The notes under the pieces: model-generated
Database searches by the model: none
The model's input: only the letters and a program-made list of their open reading frames with translations
Told to the model about the DNA's origin: nothing
Translations under genes and position numbers: made by a program
Shown: in pieces, positions 29,219-38,134 of the stretch
Numbering within the stretch: the first letter of the stretch is position 1
Layout: each line of letters opens with the position of its first letter
From: Effrenium voratum
Taxonomy: Eukaryota > Sar > Dinophyceae > Suessiales > Symbiodiniaceae
DNA length: 64,000 bases
NCBI GenBank assembly: GCA_963377175.1
Contig: CAUJNA010002879.1
Span: 12,501-76,500 of the forward strand
Reading direction: 5' to 3'

Positions 29219-29731
29219 TCAGAACGGAGCATAGTCAGGCAACGCGTACTTGTTGACCTTGGGCGACGCCCTGGTTGAAGCCGTGGTAGCAGAGATGGCT
29301 GAGGAGCCAGAGCCAGCACGCTTGAGAGCCGGCGGCCCTTTGCTCTGCGCGTCCTGCGCCTGCACAGCTGCGGCAAGTTGGGCCTCCAAGGCTGCCCAGT
29401 CAAACGCCGTGTCCTCTAGGAACTGGACCTCGTCACCGTGCAGCTCTGGGTCTGGGTCAGAGTCGGGGGCGGCATGAGAAACTCGGGCCTTCATGTCCCT
29501 CAGGATTTGGGATTTTGCTCCGGCCGATTGCCCAAGCTTGAATCTGCCCACGACGTTTTTGAGGCCTGCAGCCATTTTGGCAGACCACTTCAGCATCACT
29601 TGCTGGGAGATCCCGGTTGGGACCAAGCTGTGCTTGCTGTAGTACGCCATAATGGCAGCAGCAATGATCTCCTCACTGAATCTCGCGCCCGGAGGGACGG
29701 CCAGCATGTAGCCGACAGTTACCTGGTCCAC
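29219..29731 (-). CDS. Transposon protein exon, unknown function
   Basis: 170 codons: VTVGYMLAVPPGARFSEEII with AAAIMAYYSKHSLVPTGISQ, then QVMLKWSAKMAAGLKNVVGR, an acidic linker with FDWAALEAQLAAAV, and a Ser/Ala-rich tail. The first 90 residues look like an alpha-helical domain. No match recognised. Lies between exons at 30151 and 29155 on the same strand. Confidence 0.5.
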   Translation of the reverse strand: MDQVTVGYMLAVPPGARFSEEIIAAAIMAYYSKHSLVPTGISQQVMLKWSAKMAAGLKNVVGRFKLGQSAGAKSQILRDMKARVSHAAPDSDPDPELHGDEVQFLEDTAFDWAALEAQLAAAVQAQDAQSKGPPALKRAGSGSSAISATTASTRASPKVNKYALPDYAPF

Positions 29732-29767
29732 TGCCGATACTACTTATCACATCCCTGCGAACCACAA

Positions 29768-29835
29768 ATACCCAAGGGCGGATAACCCCTTTTGGGGGGC
29801 GGATAACCCCTTTTTAGGGGCGGATAACTACTAAA
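29768..29835. repeat. Short tandem repeat (GGGCGGATAACCCCTTTT)
   Basis: Three successive copies of GGCGGATAACCCC(T)n with GGGG between, sitting between two minus-strand coding blocks where an intron is expected. Confidence 0.75.
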
Positions 29836-30151
29836 AACGCGTTTCCAGCACAAACAAAAACCGACGAAATTGTGAGGAATTGGCGAGCCATCCTGAGGAG
29901 GGGGCCTGCCAGTTGAGCTCCACATCGCCCTTTGTGCAGGTCTGGCCTGTCCAGAGGTGCTCGCTGTGCGCTCGCACAAAGGAGAAGCCAACCTGCAACA
30001 AGGTGCAGCTGGGCCAAGTTGCAATGTGCACAGAACGGCAGGCCTCCAGGAGTTCAGGGAACTTGTCCCACTCCACAACGAGCCGGTCCAAAAGCTCGGG
30101 CTCCTGCTTCAGCTGCTTGAACCGGTTTTTCTTAACCGGCGGAACAGCCAT
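29836..30151 (-). CDS. Transposon protein exon beginning MAVPPVKKNRF
   Basis: ATG at 30151 opens a frame of about 105 codons: MAVPPVKKNRFKQLKQEPEL followed by LDRLVVEWDKFPELLEACRS, then a Cys/Trp-containing part. The first half is highly charged and helical. The 3' end is uncertain because the minisatellite at 29768 follows; a donor probably lies before it. No family recognised. Confidence 0.5.
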
Positions 30152-30719
30152 ATTGCCAAGAGCGAGTCAGCTGGCTGGGGCCGAAAAAACTGGCGGAAAA
30201 AATGCGGAAAATCGCAGATTGCGCGACGCGCTCGACTCGAGGGCACTGGCAGACGTCCAGGACTGGAAGCGCGGGAACTTCATCAGGCCTGACCGGGCAA
30301 GTGTGACAACCAAAAAGCAGGGCTGAGAGGCCTCATCTTGAGCTCGGTTTGCAGCCACCTTGCAGGTGACAACTGCAGCTGATCACGTGCCACGTGCGCG
30401 CCTGGCTTTTGAGGCTCATGATGGGCCATGTGTGCAGAGACCTGAGCGGGAACGCATGCGAGTGTTCTGCCCTCCAGCGAATTGCAAGCAGGCAAGCGAT
30501 ACCAAAAAAAACATCACACACACACACCATGAGTGAACATGCGCCAACTTCAACATGCGTGGTCAACATGCGTGGTCAACATGGGTGGCCAAGCATGCAT
30601 GCATCCATGCGTGAGCAACGAGCTTGTCATGAGTGGCACCATGAATACGCACAAAAACAGCCCATCACGACATCAATTAAAGCGCACGAGCGGATCGCTT
30701 TTTGCCACCCGGATTACAG
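30152..30719. repeat. Spacer with repeat cluster
   Basis: 30530-30640 carries repeated CATGCGTGGTCAACATG and CATGAGTGGC variants. 30152-30529 shows no gene on either strand that can be supported. Confidence 0.5.
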
Positions 30720-31244
30720 TCAGTGCTCCTCGCAGTTCCGCCATGTGCAGCTGCCAGCTTTGCCTTTCGACGTGGTGTACAGCGTGGGCAGGGTCCGCTT
30801 CCGCCGCTTTGGCTCAGGGGGGGCGAGCTCTGTGTTGGCGAACGTCTCGGGCTCTGCAGTCTTGGGCTCTGCGGTCACGGGCTCGGGCTCTGCAGGCTTG
30901 GGCTCTGCAGTTACGGGGTTGCGCTCTGCAGGCTTTGCGGGCTGTGGGGGCTTTGTGGGCTCCACAGGCGTGTCAGGCGTGCGCGGCTTTGCGCTGGGTG
31001 GAAGCCATGGCACGTTGTACCAGTACGGCCCCATCGGAGGGGCTTTGAGTGGTGGAGGCGGCCTTGGTAGGTCGACCCCCAACTGCGGCATGGCAGCTGG
31101 CGGCGGTGGGGCTGGGACTCGCTCCTCCACGGGCAGCAGTTTCGGGGGTGGTGGTGGCGGTGGGGCCCTGGCCACTTGCGCACCGCCTCCCTTCGCTTTC
31201 GGCTTCGGCTTGCACCCCTTGCGCAAGAGCTTTGCCATATCCAT
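30720..31244 (-). CDS. Proline-rich basic transposon protein
   Basis: ATG at 31244 (MDMAKLLRKGCKPKPKAKGG) begins 174 codons; the frame is open further upstream but with unlike composition. Long proline runs (PPPPPPP; PPPPAAMPQL) lead to a repeated Glu/Pro/Ala/Thr/Val stretch (about four AEP-T units such as TAEPKPAEPE) and a basic KRRKR. Low complexity, with probable nuclear localisation. It is the first coding block inside the element's transcription-start end (32098 side). Function unknown. Confidence 0.55.
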   Translation of the reverse strand: MDMAKLLRKGCKPKPKAKGGGAQVARAPPPPPPPKLLPVEERVPAPPPPAAMPQLGVDLPRPPPPLKAPPMGPYWYNVPWLPPSAKPRTPDTPVEPTKPPQPAKPAERNPVTAEPKPAEPEPVTAEPKTAEPETFANTELAPPEPKRRKRTLPTLYTTSKGKAGSCTWRNCEEH

Positions 31245-32071
31245 GGTCAAGCTCCTGCAAAGGAAAAAATCACTCGATCGGTGCCGGATGCGCGCGAGTC
31301 CTCCAAGGCGAGCTAGCGGGCTTTCTGGGTCCTGCGCTCGCATGAGATCAGACGAAGCGAAGCTATTGCTGCTACGTCCTTTGAGCGGAGGCTCAGTCGC
31401 GAGCCACCGTGCGCTTAAGCCCGAGCTGCAAGGCGCAAGCGGGTCAAGCGCACGAATCGCACCTTGACTGAGCAGCTGAGCGAACGGCGGGCGCGCGAGA
31501 GGCCGAGCGCCCGCACGCATGCGCAGAGCCAAAACTCGCAAGCCAATGGACCAGGTCAAACACCAATCATATGCTGATATGAGCAACACCGACACGAGTC
31601 ACAATATCAACGTGCGTGGCTACGTGAGTGGCAAGCATGAGTGGCAAGCATGAGTGGCAACATGCGCTGTGAACATGCGACATGGGTGGCCAAGCGATCA
31701 ACACACATGTTAACGTCGTGGGTGGTCAACGTTCAACCGCATGCGTGACAAAATGTGTGGACATGCCTGGCAACAGGTGGTCACGTCATCGCCCGTGGAC
31801 AGGAATCACTCGAAACATGGTAGAAATGTGCTGCTAGAAGAAGGTTTAGATGCAGTATATATAGTGCCCAACATGTTTCACGCTGTTTATCCCTGAAGCC
31901 TCGACGCTCAGAAGTCATAGACAGGGCTACATGTCGCCCAGCTACAAGAAGACGCAACATCTTTAGAGGAAGGTGTTTTGGCCACCCAATTAAGGGACCT
32001 GGGGACATTTAACGACGATAGGGGGCATTTAGCAGCTAAAGTCATAAACGCCCCAACAGTCATCAGGGAAA
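31245..32071. other. Right subterminal region of the DNA transposon
   Basis: 31610-31790 is a cluster of CATGAGTGGC/CATGCGTGAC repeats, mirroring the cluster near the left end. Since all coding blocks run minus, the element's promoter should lie here. No promoter motif was recognised. 31980-32070 contains CATTTAACG and CATTTAGCAG motifs related to the inverted-repeat interior. Confidence 0.5.
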
Positions 32072-32098
32072 CTTTTAACGGCGAAACGCATCTCCAGG
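32072..32098 (-). repeat. Right terminal inverted repeat
   Basis: The reverse complement begins CCTGGAGATGCGTTTCGCCG and matches 22 of 27 bases at the left end. It is followed by GAG (32099-32101), the duplicated target. Confidence 0.85.
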
Positions 32099-32101
32099 GA
32101 G

Positions 32102-33092
32102 CGCGGCCGAAGACGATGTCGTTTCTCTGTGCGATGACTCGTGTCAAGCGTCAGGTGAAGGTGAGGTAGATCAGGTTCCTGTGAACATGCTAGCGGCCGA
32201 GGAAGCCCCTCCTCCCGAGGACGAACTTCCATTGATCGCCTTCGGAGATGGTGACCCGACACATGATACTGCGTTGAAGGAGCAAGCAAAATCTCCCGAG
32301 CACATGAGGTCCCATTTCCCGAAGAACCCGTTTTGCAAGGTGTGTTCAATCTCAAAGACCACTTCCGCAAGGGTAGCGCACAAAAAGGATGCTAGATCAG
32401 ACGACAAAGTCGATGTCCCAACCGCACCATTTCAACAGTTGGCTACCGATTCCGTGATTCTTGCCATGGGCGATGAACATCTCGGAGTAGGTTTCGGTGG
32501 AATCAAATCTCACCATGTAGTACGTGATGTTTTCTCAGGCGTTCGACTTGCCTACCCTGTGAGTAGGCGGGACACGCAAGCGCATGTCAAAAACTTCCGT
32601 CAGTTCATGGGCCTTCGGGCCACTGATTCGCCGCCAACGTGTCTAGTAAAAATGGATGCAGCAGGAGAGCTCGAAGGAGCGGCCCACGAAGTCGGTCTCG
32701 TCCCCGAGACAAGCTTACCGAACAGGTGGCCACACAACACCGTTCTGGAGTGCGACATTCGCGAAGAGAAGGAATGCTGCCGCAGCATTCACATGCAATC
32801 AGGGTTGCCCTATTCGTTGCATACGTTTAGTTACCCATTTGCATGTCTCTCCATGTCGTTCGACAGGCCTGCACCATTCAGCCCAGGGAAAACCCAATGG
32901 GAAGCCCTCACCAAGGAAAAGTTCCAAGGTAAGAGATGCTGTTTCGGGCAATTGGTTTGGTACAGAACCAAGACTCCTGGCAAGCTCACTCTCGATCCGA
33001 ACATGGCGCCTGCGCTCTTTTTGGGTTGGAGGGTCGATCCGGGGCTGCGGTACCGTAACGTGGTCAAAGTCATGGACTATCATGGACCATGA
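32102..33092 (+). CDS. Polyprotein: integrase
   Basis: Resumes the Gag/protease frame after the nested element (reads AAEDDVVSLCDDS). An HX3H...CX2C zinc motif (HMRSHFPKNPFCKVC, about 32304-32348) is the integrase N-terminal finger. The catalytic core follows: Asp in LATDSV (codon 32448), Asp in VKMDAAGE (codon 32655) and Glu in HNTVLEC (codon 32748), aligned with the copia NGVAER Glu. It would insert cDNA and create the 5-bp duplication. At about 33080 the frame breaks: a 7-bp repeat CATGGAC (33072-33078 region and 33081-33087) seems to have added one base net, giving TGA at 33090-33092. Confidence 0.9.
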
Positions 33093-36000
33093 AGCCTTCC
33101 GCAAAGATGGTTCCTTTTCCGTTCACGATGTTCCTGAACCGGAATTGTTCGTTGAAGACGGACCCCCAAGCTTTCCGATTGCAGCAGCAGCAGATAGAGC
33201 ATTGCATGGTGGCAAGACAGAAGGGTCTGATCCCCCACCTATGCCCCTGCGAGAGGCGCCCTTTGGTGCCCCACCGACTCCATCCGCTGTCAAGTCAAAA
33301 TCCGTGTACATAACTGTTGAGAGGATCATCAAGTTCAAGGAAACGCCAGGTTGCCGTGCATGCACCGGTCATTCCAAGATTCACAGTGCCGAATGCAAGA
33401 AGAGGTTCTCCGAACTTGTTTCTGCAGATCGAGCTGAAGCAGCTGCAAAAAGCGCTGCCAAAACTGAATCTAAGGAACCCATTCCCATTGTTCATACTGA
33501 AGGGGATGAGGAGCTAGCTAGAGCAATCCACGCATCCGAGCATGGAGAGGATCCTAAGCCCGCAGTTAGTGCAGAAGATGTTGCGCATGAATTTGATGCA
33601 GCCGAAGCTGGGGAGCCCGCTCCCTCAAGACCCGGTGGCTCATTTTTCGATACCGCGCCAGCGACAGCCGCTACATCGCAAGGTGAAGATTTTTGGGTGT
33701 TCAAAGAAAATGCCAACTGTTTGGTTCGATACCATATCATGCCAAGGCAAAATCTCTTTACCCCAAAAGAGGTCGAGGATTGCCCCGTTTCCCCAGAAAG
33801 ATTTACTGCAGCTCGCACCACTCGTGCCGTGCTTCAGGGGGGCAAAGCAGACAACATCCATGATGGTTGGTTTGGTAGCCGACCCAATCGCTCACTTGGA
33901 GATGCATGGACCGGGTTCACAGTGTTCAAGTTAAAACCCATTCAGTCCGATTGTGTTATCACCACAGGTGCAGCCGTGATGTTAGACTCCGTACCGCCGA
34001 CACCTCTCACCGAAGCGTCAAAGAACGGTCGTCCGAACACATTGCCAATTTTTGGCATGCCATGCAGCGCAGAGGTTGAAGCTCCACAGCGCAAGCAGTT
34101 TGAGGTTGGAAATCATCGTGCCCGCAAGAAACAGGCACGTATTGACAAGTTGCCTGTGATGTTCGAATACGCATGTTCACCAGAGTCCAACATGGGTCGC
34201 GTGTTTGAAGGTCTTGGCATACCTCATGTTAGGCTAGCTAAAGAGTTTATCGACCTTAGCACAGATGAAGGAGAAATCCAGTTGCAGTCGCAGATTGAAG
34301 GTTGTGATAAACCCAATCTCTGGGCCGCAATTCCCTGTACATCAGGTTCAGCATGGCAACGCCTTAATAAGGCCAAGTTAGGAAGCCAGTTCAAAAAGAA
34401 ACTGAAGCAAAAGGTTAAAGAGTCGAGAGAGTTGTTCTCCAGATTCAGACGTCACGCAGAGACTGTCCTCCATCAGGGGGGTAGTGTTTCGTTTGAATGG
34501 CCAAGGGATTGCGACAGCTGGGCTAGGGATGATGTTTCTGCATTCTTTAGAGAATACGCACACGTCTTCACCCCAGCGACCTTCCATGGTTGCGCCCTAG
34601 GTCTTAAGGACAGCAATGGTTATCCCATCAAAAAGCCATGGAAAGTCATGACCAGCAATAGCACACTCGCCTCCGCACTAGGTGCATTCAAGTGTCCGCA
34701 CGAAAAAGGGTATAAGCATTCGCTTGCAGCAGGTAACAAGACCGCAAAGACCGCTTTCTACCCCGAAGGCATGTGTCTCACAGTTGCCCGTGCGCTGTAT
34801 CCGACAGTTCAACCCGTTGTGCCTGCGATGCCTGTCCAAGTGCCATTGCCTCTCGATCACCGGGAACGTGAACAGCAGTTGAAGCACATATCCCCTCTCT
34901 CTGGTTTGGAAGATATAGGTGTTGCTGTTGAGTCCGATGAAAAGTGTCACAACATTCTTGAGCAAGTTCTTGATGTTGAAAATCTCATCGCACATTCCCT
35001 AGGACAAGTCAAAGAGAAGAAGGATCCTGAGATCACCGCAATGGTGACCAGACTCTTGTCACGTGCCGAAATGTTGGCTTCCCCGGAAGCTCTTGAAGCC
35101 GTTCGACTTGAAGCCACAGGCCTGGAGAAAGCCGGTGCTTGGGATCTAAATTCAGTCCGAGAGTATGATCAAGTCGCTGCTGAGGCGCGACGATCCAGTA
35201 TAAAAGTCCATTTCGGGCAGTTGATGTCGCTAGCATCCGTCAAGTTCGCCGAACTCGCGAAACACCTTCAGAAGATGAAAGGTAGGATTGTGTATCGCGG
35301 AGACTGTGCGAAAGATGAACATGGCGCAGCAGCTGTCTACCAAGAGTTGGGAGCAAATCCCACGAGCGTACAAGGTCTTAATAACTGTCTCGCTTATGGA
35401 TCCCTGCCAGGGAACTCCACCACAACAGCGGACGCTATAAAGGCTTATGTGCAAGCACTGCTGAAGTCCAAGTACCAAACTTGGATCACACTCCCGCCTG
35501 AGCTCCGGCCAAGGTGGTGGCGCGAGCGTTTCGTGAAACCTGTGGTTTTGCTCGTTAAAGCTCTTTATGGGCATCCTGACGCTGGCGGACTCTGGGAGGC
35601 ACACCTCAAAGGGTTCATTAGTGAACTTGGAGGGCGTGAGGTCGCAGAGTTTCCTGGAAACTTCTGGTTCAAGGAGTCCGGGTTACTTCTCTCGACATAC
35701 GTCGACGACTTGACGTTGGCCGGCCCCAGCCACCTTCATAAAGACTTCTGGGAAAAGTTAACAAGACTGGTTGATATAGAACCCCCAGAAGACATATATC
35801 GGGTGCTAGGCAGGAACCACCTTTTGATAGATGCTCCAAAGGACCCAACTGAACCCGATCTTAATGCCGCAATGGGCAGATTGAAAGGGGGCATGGCGTT
35901 CGACATGCGGGATTATGCCCGTCAGACCGTGGCATTGTATCTTGAGGTTGCACAGCTAAAAAGTGAAAAGTTGCGTGATGCCACCACTCCATTCTGTCCC

Positions 36001-36159
36001 GCTGGATCCCTCGATCCTGCAGATGACGCCTTGGAGGGTGAGCTCGGCTTCGCTGCTTGCCGCGTGTTGATGAAAGCCTTTGTGGCTCGGCCGTTTGGCA
36101 CGCCCAGACCTGGTCAAGCCCATTGGCGACCTTGCCTCATTTGTTCAAAAATGGTCTAG
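33082..36159 (+). CDS. Polyprotein: linker, methyltransferase-like domain, reverse transcriptase
   Basis: Continues pol in the +1 frame. An acidic linker carries a CX2C..H element (CRACTGHSKIHSAEC, about 33355-33400). At about 34150-34800 is a methyltransferase-like domain: FEYACSPESNMG (motif I-like), AAIPCTSGSAWQ (Pro-Cys, motif IV-like) and VSFEWP (motif VI-like). Reverse transcriptase follows: GRIVYRGDC, TTADAIKAYVQALL (domain A Asp), LVKALYGHPDAGGLWEAHL and catalytic YVDD at 35698-35709. The sensible reading ends near 36079, where an extra T in CCTTTG shifts the frame; the remainder to 36159 is non-native. A methyltransferase-like domain is not part of ordinary copia pol, though related ones are reported from dinoflagellate retrotransposons. 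Confidence 0.9.
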   Translation: MDHEAFRKDGSFSVHDVPEPELFVEDGPPSFPIAAAADRALHGGKTEGSDPPPMPLREAPFGAPPTPSAVKSKSVYITVERIIKFKETPGCRACTGHSKIHSAECKKRFSELVSADRAEAAAKSAAKTESKEPIPIVHTEGDEELARAIHASEHGEDPKPAVSAEDVAHEFDAAEAGEPAPSRPGGSFFDTAPATAATSQGEDFWVFKENANCLVRYHIMPRQNLFTPKEVEDCPVSPERFTAARTTRAVLQGGKADNIHDGWFGSRPNRSLGDAWTGFTVFKLKPIQSDCVITTGAAVMLDSVPPTPLTEASKNGRPNTLPIFGMPCSAEVEAPQRKQFEVGNHRARKKQARIDKLPVMFEYACSPESNMGRVFEGLGIPHVRLAKEFIDLSTDEGEIQLQSQIEGCDKPNLWAAIPCTSGSAWQRLNKAKLGSQFKKKLKQKVKESRELFSRFRRHAETVLHQGGSVSFEWPRDCDSWARDDVSAFFREYAHVFTPATFHGCALGLKDSNGYPIKKPWKVMTSNSTLASALGAFKCPHEKGYKHSLAAGNKTAKTAFYPEGMCLTVARALYPTVQPVVPAMPVQVPLPLDHREREQQLKHISPLSGLEDIGVAVESDEKCHNILEQVLDVENLIAHSLGQVKEKKDPEITAMVTRLLSRAEMLASPEALEAVRLEATGLEKAGAWDLNSVREYDQVAAEARRSSIKVHFGQLMSLASVKFAELAKHLQKMKGRIVYRGDCAKDEHGAAAVYQELGANPTSVQGLNNCLAYGSLPGNSTTTADAIKAYVQALLKSKYQTWITLPPELRPRWWRERFVKPVVLLVKALYGHPDAGGLWEAHLKGFISELGGREVAEFPGNFWFKESGLLLSTYVDDLTLAGPSHLHKDFWEKLTRLVDIEPPEDIYRVLGRNHLLIDAPKDPTEPDLNAAMGRLKGGMAFDMRDYARQTVALYLEVAQLKSEKLRDATTPFCPAGSLDPADDALEGELGFAACRVLMKAFVARPFGTPRPGQAHWRPCLICSKMV

Positions 36160-36799
36160 AAACTGCGATAAGCAGCTACATAGGCTTGTTTGCTACATAA
36201 ACAGCACGGTCAACAGCACGCTAGTAGGCACAGTCCAAGATTCGACTGAGGATTTGCATCTGTCCCTTTATGTGGACGCCGATTTCGCCGGAGAGCGAGA
36301 TGCAAAATCCACGTCCGGAGGATTCTTGATTTTGAGTGGTCCGCACACGCATTTTCCGCTTGCGTGGGTATCCAAAAGGCAGACATCGGTCTCCCGATCA
36401 ACGACCGAGGCGGAGATTGTATCTCTCGCATACTCCCTTTATCAGGAAGCGCTCCCTGCGCTAAGCTTGTGGGAGCTGATCTTGGACCGACCATTCCATC
36501 TCAAGATCCACGAGGACAACCAGGCGACTATCCTCGTAGCAAGGAAAGGTTTTTCATCCAAGCTACGCTGTGTCCAGCGAACACACAAGGTGAATCTCGC
36601 GTGCATCGCAGAGCAGCTTGAAAGCGAACACATCTCGATAGAATACGTCCAAACCGACATGCAGTCAGCGGACATCTTCACGAAAGCACTTCCACCCAAC
36701 AAGTGGGACCATGCCATCCGGTTGCTCGGCATTCGTGTTCACCTTCCAGAGAAGCTTGAAGACGTTCGTGAAAGTAGAGCCGCTAAAGCAGCTGCCTAG
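36080..36799 (+). CDS. Polyprotein: RNase H domain
   Basis: The last pol segment, in a third frame. LARPDLVKPIGDLASFVQKW is the connection domain. RNase H follows: LYVDADFAG (Asp codon 36275), STSGGFLIL, SVSRSTTEAEIVSLA (catalytic Glu), HEDNQATI, and the copia-typical closing block YVQTDMQSADIFTKALPPNK. Stop TAG at 36797-36799. It degrades the RNA strand of the RNA/DNA hybrid and would be made only as part of the polyprotein, so the apparent start codon is meaningless. Confidence 0.93.
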   Translation: MWLGRLARPDLVKPIGDLASFVQKWSRNCDKQLHRLVCYINSTVNSTLVGTVQDSTEDLHLSLYVDADFAGERDAKSTSGGFLILSGPHTHFPLAWVSKRQTSVSRSTTEAEIVSLAYSLYQEALPALSLWELILDRPFHLKIHEDNQATILVARKGFSSKLRCVQRTHKVNLACIAEQLESEHISIEYVQTDMQSADIFTKALPPNKWDHAIRLLGIRVHLPEKLEDVRESRAAKAAA

Positions 36800-36943
36800 T
36801 GCGCTGCAGCATGTCTGCAAAATTTCCAAAGTGTGCAAAGTGCCTGGGTGATGCTTGAATAACTTGTGTCAGTCGTTGTGATGTAAACTTGACTTCAAGT
36901 TGGCGTGGTAATGCGCCCAAGACACTCCCTCAGTGCCGTCAAT
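36800..36943 (+). other. 3' untranslated region of the retrotransposon
   Basis: 144 bp between the pol stop and the polypurine tract. No gene or clear structure. Confidence 0.6.
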
Positions 36944-36951
36944 GAGGGGGG
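36944..36951 (+). other. Polypurine tract
   Basis: GAGGGGGG ends exactly where the 3' LTR begins (AGTCAA at 36952), as required for plus-strand priming. This supports the LTR boundary derived from the target duplication. Confidence 0.85.
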
Positions 36952-37207
36952 AGTCAATTATCACGATGACATTTATGGCCCAGAGGTACATGAGGTAGGT
37001 TCCCATGTAGTCAGTTGCATGTTGTACATTCAAGTCATTGCGAAAGCATGATTCAATCACTGCTTTGGCTCAAGTGCTGAAAACAGCGCGTTGCACCGCG
37101 CTAGCCCCAAGGTTAAGGGAGAGGTCGCAGTCACGGAGGGGTTCGTTCCTTTTAAGGTCCCGGGTTCCCCCGTTGTTGACAAAACTGTGTTTCCCTCTCC
37201 TTTGAGT
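36952..37207 (+). repeat. 3' long terminal repeat
   Basis: 256 bp, 254 identical to the 5' LTR. It carries the spliced-leader-like TTTGGCTCAAG at 37064-37074 and is followed by the TTTTA duplication at 37208-37212. Confidence 0.95.
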
Positions 37208-37212
37208 TTTTA

Positions 37213-37325
37213 TGGTTGTTGTTGGGAAACATTTTTCCATTTTTGCTTATGGTGGTTTAGTGGTTGAAATCCCCTTCCACTCAACTGCTAGTTGTTTTAT
37301 TTGCTCCCCTTGCAACGCCAACCAA
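37213..37325 (+). repeat. Family E arm at the 3' insertion flank
   Basis: GGTTGTTGTTGGGAAACATT, then GGTGGTTTAGTGGTTGAAATCCCC and GCTCCCCTTGCAACGCCAACC, matching the foldback arms at 7930-8462. The retrotransposon therefore landed at the edge of an older repeat. Confidence 0.6.
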
Positions 37326-38009
37326 GATTCTAGCGGCAAATGCAAGACATTTTTGGACTGTTGGCCAGTCCACTCAGGAAGGTGAATGGAACCCAGCTCA
37401 GATTGCATCCCATTTTGACCAAGGAAAAACAGTGCCATCCAACCGTTCCAGGTGCCGTTGTTTTTGTGCATATTATTACCCTATTGGGGCCACCAAACAT
37501 CCAGTGGTAGTGTTCGATCAGGAGGGATCATTTCCATATGTCCACCAAACCCCCAGGCAAGAAAACCCTCCCTCCAGGTTAAGTTTCTCAGGTCTATGTT
37601 CAAAATGCCGCTTTTGGCACAGTGCAGTTCTCGATGCTGGTAGGGTTTAAGGTTCTTGTGGCACTTTGCCTCGAGGGGGGGGAAATCACCCACCCCTGGG
37701 TTTAAGTCTACCTGGAGGCAGTCAAAAAGTGAACCATAGTGGGCTTGTCTCACGAAAGGAGTGATTTGAGACTCGATTTTGGCTTGCCCTTTCAAGTCGC
37801 CCTACGTCGCGGGACCCTGAATGGGCTCTAGTATATAAACGGGTTTCGCTCGCTTGCACTAAAGAACAATGACACCATGTATCCGCAAGGAGCCCATTTC
37901 CTAGAACCGATTAAACTGGCCACCTGTGGATGGACAAAAATCCACTTCACAGTGGATGACAATTCATGAATACCATGTTGGCTTTCTGTTGAACCACCAG
38001 GTTGACGTG
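37326..38009. other. Intergenic, no gene recognised
   Basis: Short inconsistent frames only. No repeat family identified except weak GGTTTAGAG phrases near its end. Confidence 0.4.
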
Positions 38010-38130
38010 GCGGTTCCCAGTCGTCCCCTTAGGTTTTGAGAGGTTTAGAGTTTAGTGGTTGGGTTTCCACTTCACCCACAAGTTGAGGTCACTTTTAGCG
38101 ATCGGGGATGAGAGAACGGACAACTCAGTT
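38010..38130 (+). repeat. Short repeat family F, diverged
   Basis: GGCGGTTCCCAGTCGTCCCCTTAG opening, TTTAGTGGTTGGG inside, ATCGGGGATGAGAGAACGG ending, followed at once by a family-B copy. Confidence 0.5.
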
Positions 38131-38134
38131 GATT

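Larger units (their letters stand above)
21362..32098 (-). mobile_element. CACTA/EnSpm-like DNA transposon with captured-type genes
   Basis: 10,737 bp with 27-bp imperfect terminal inverted repeats (22/27 identical, outermost CCTGGAGATGC) and the GAG duplication. All plausible coding blocks are on the minus strand. The transposase-like block (23425-21829), a 3-bp duplication and subterminal repeats fit the CACTA superfamily, although the ends are CCTGG, not CACTA. Extra genes include a cytosine-methyltransferase-like protein. It inserted after the copia element and splits the polyprotein. Superfamily placement is inference. Confidence 0.85.
15368..37207 (+). mobile_element. Ty1/copia-type LTR retrotransposon carrying an extra HAD-like ORF
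   Basis: Full-length element of 21.8 kb, or about 11.1 kb once the nested DNA transposon (21362-32098) and its duplicated GAG are discounted. It has 256-bp LTRs with 2 differences, TTTTA duplications, a primer-binding site and a GAGGGGGG polypurine tract. Integrase precedes reverse transcriptase, which is the copia order. It carries an ORF1 upstream of gag-pol that ordinary copia elements lack. Low LTR divergence means recent insertion, yet the polyprotein is broken by three frameshifts and the insertion, so this copy should be unable to make its own proteins. Some breaks could instead be assembly errors. Confidence 0.95.

Noticed and set aside
29560..29580. GCAGCCATTTTGGCAGA resembling the dinoflagellate spliced leader
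   Set aside because: Lacks the GTAGCC start and GGCTCAAG end, and lies inside a minus-strand coding block.
30394..31467. 357-codon + strand frame with Gly-rich runs
   Set aside because: Shadow of the minus-strand proline-rich gene (Gly codons oppose Pro codons).
31245..31595. N-terminal extension of the proline-rich transposon protein
   Set aside because: Open frame, but its Arg/Leu/Ala composition differs from the protein and an ATG at 31244 fits better.
36080..36160. Programmed +1 frameshift between RT and RNase H
   Set aside because: Copia pol is normally continuous here, and a single extra T in CCTTTG explains the shift more simply.
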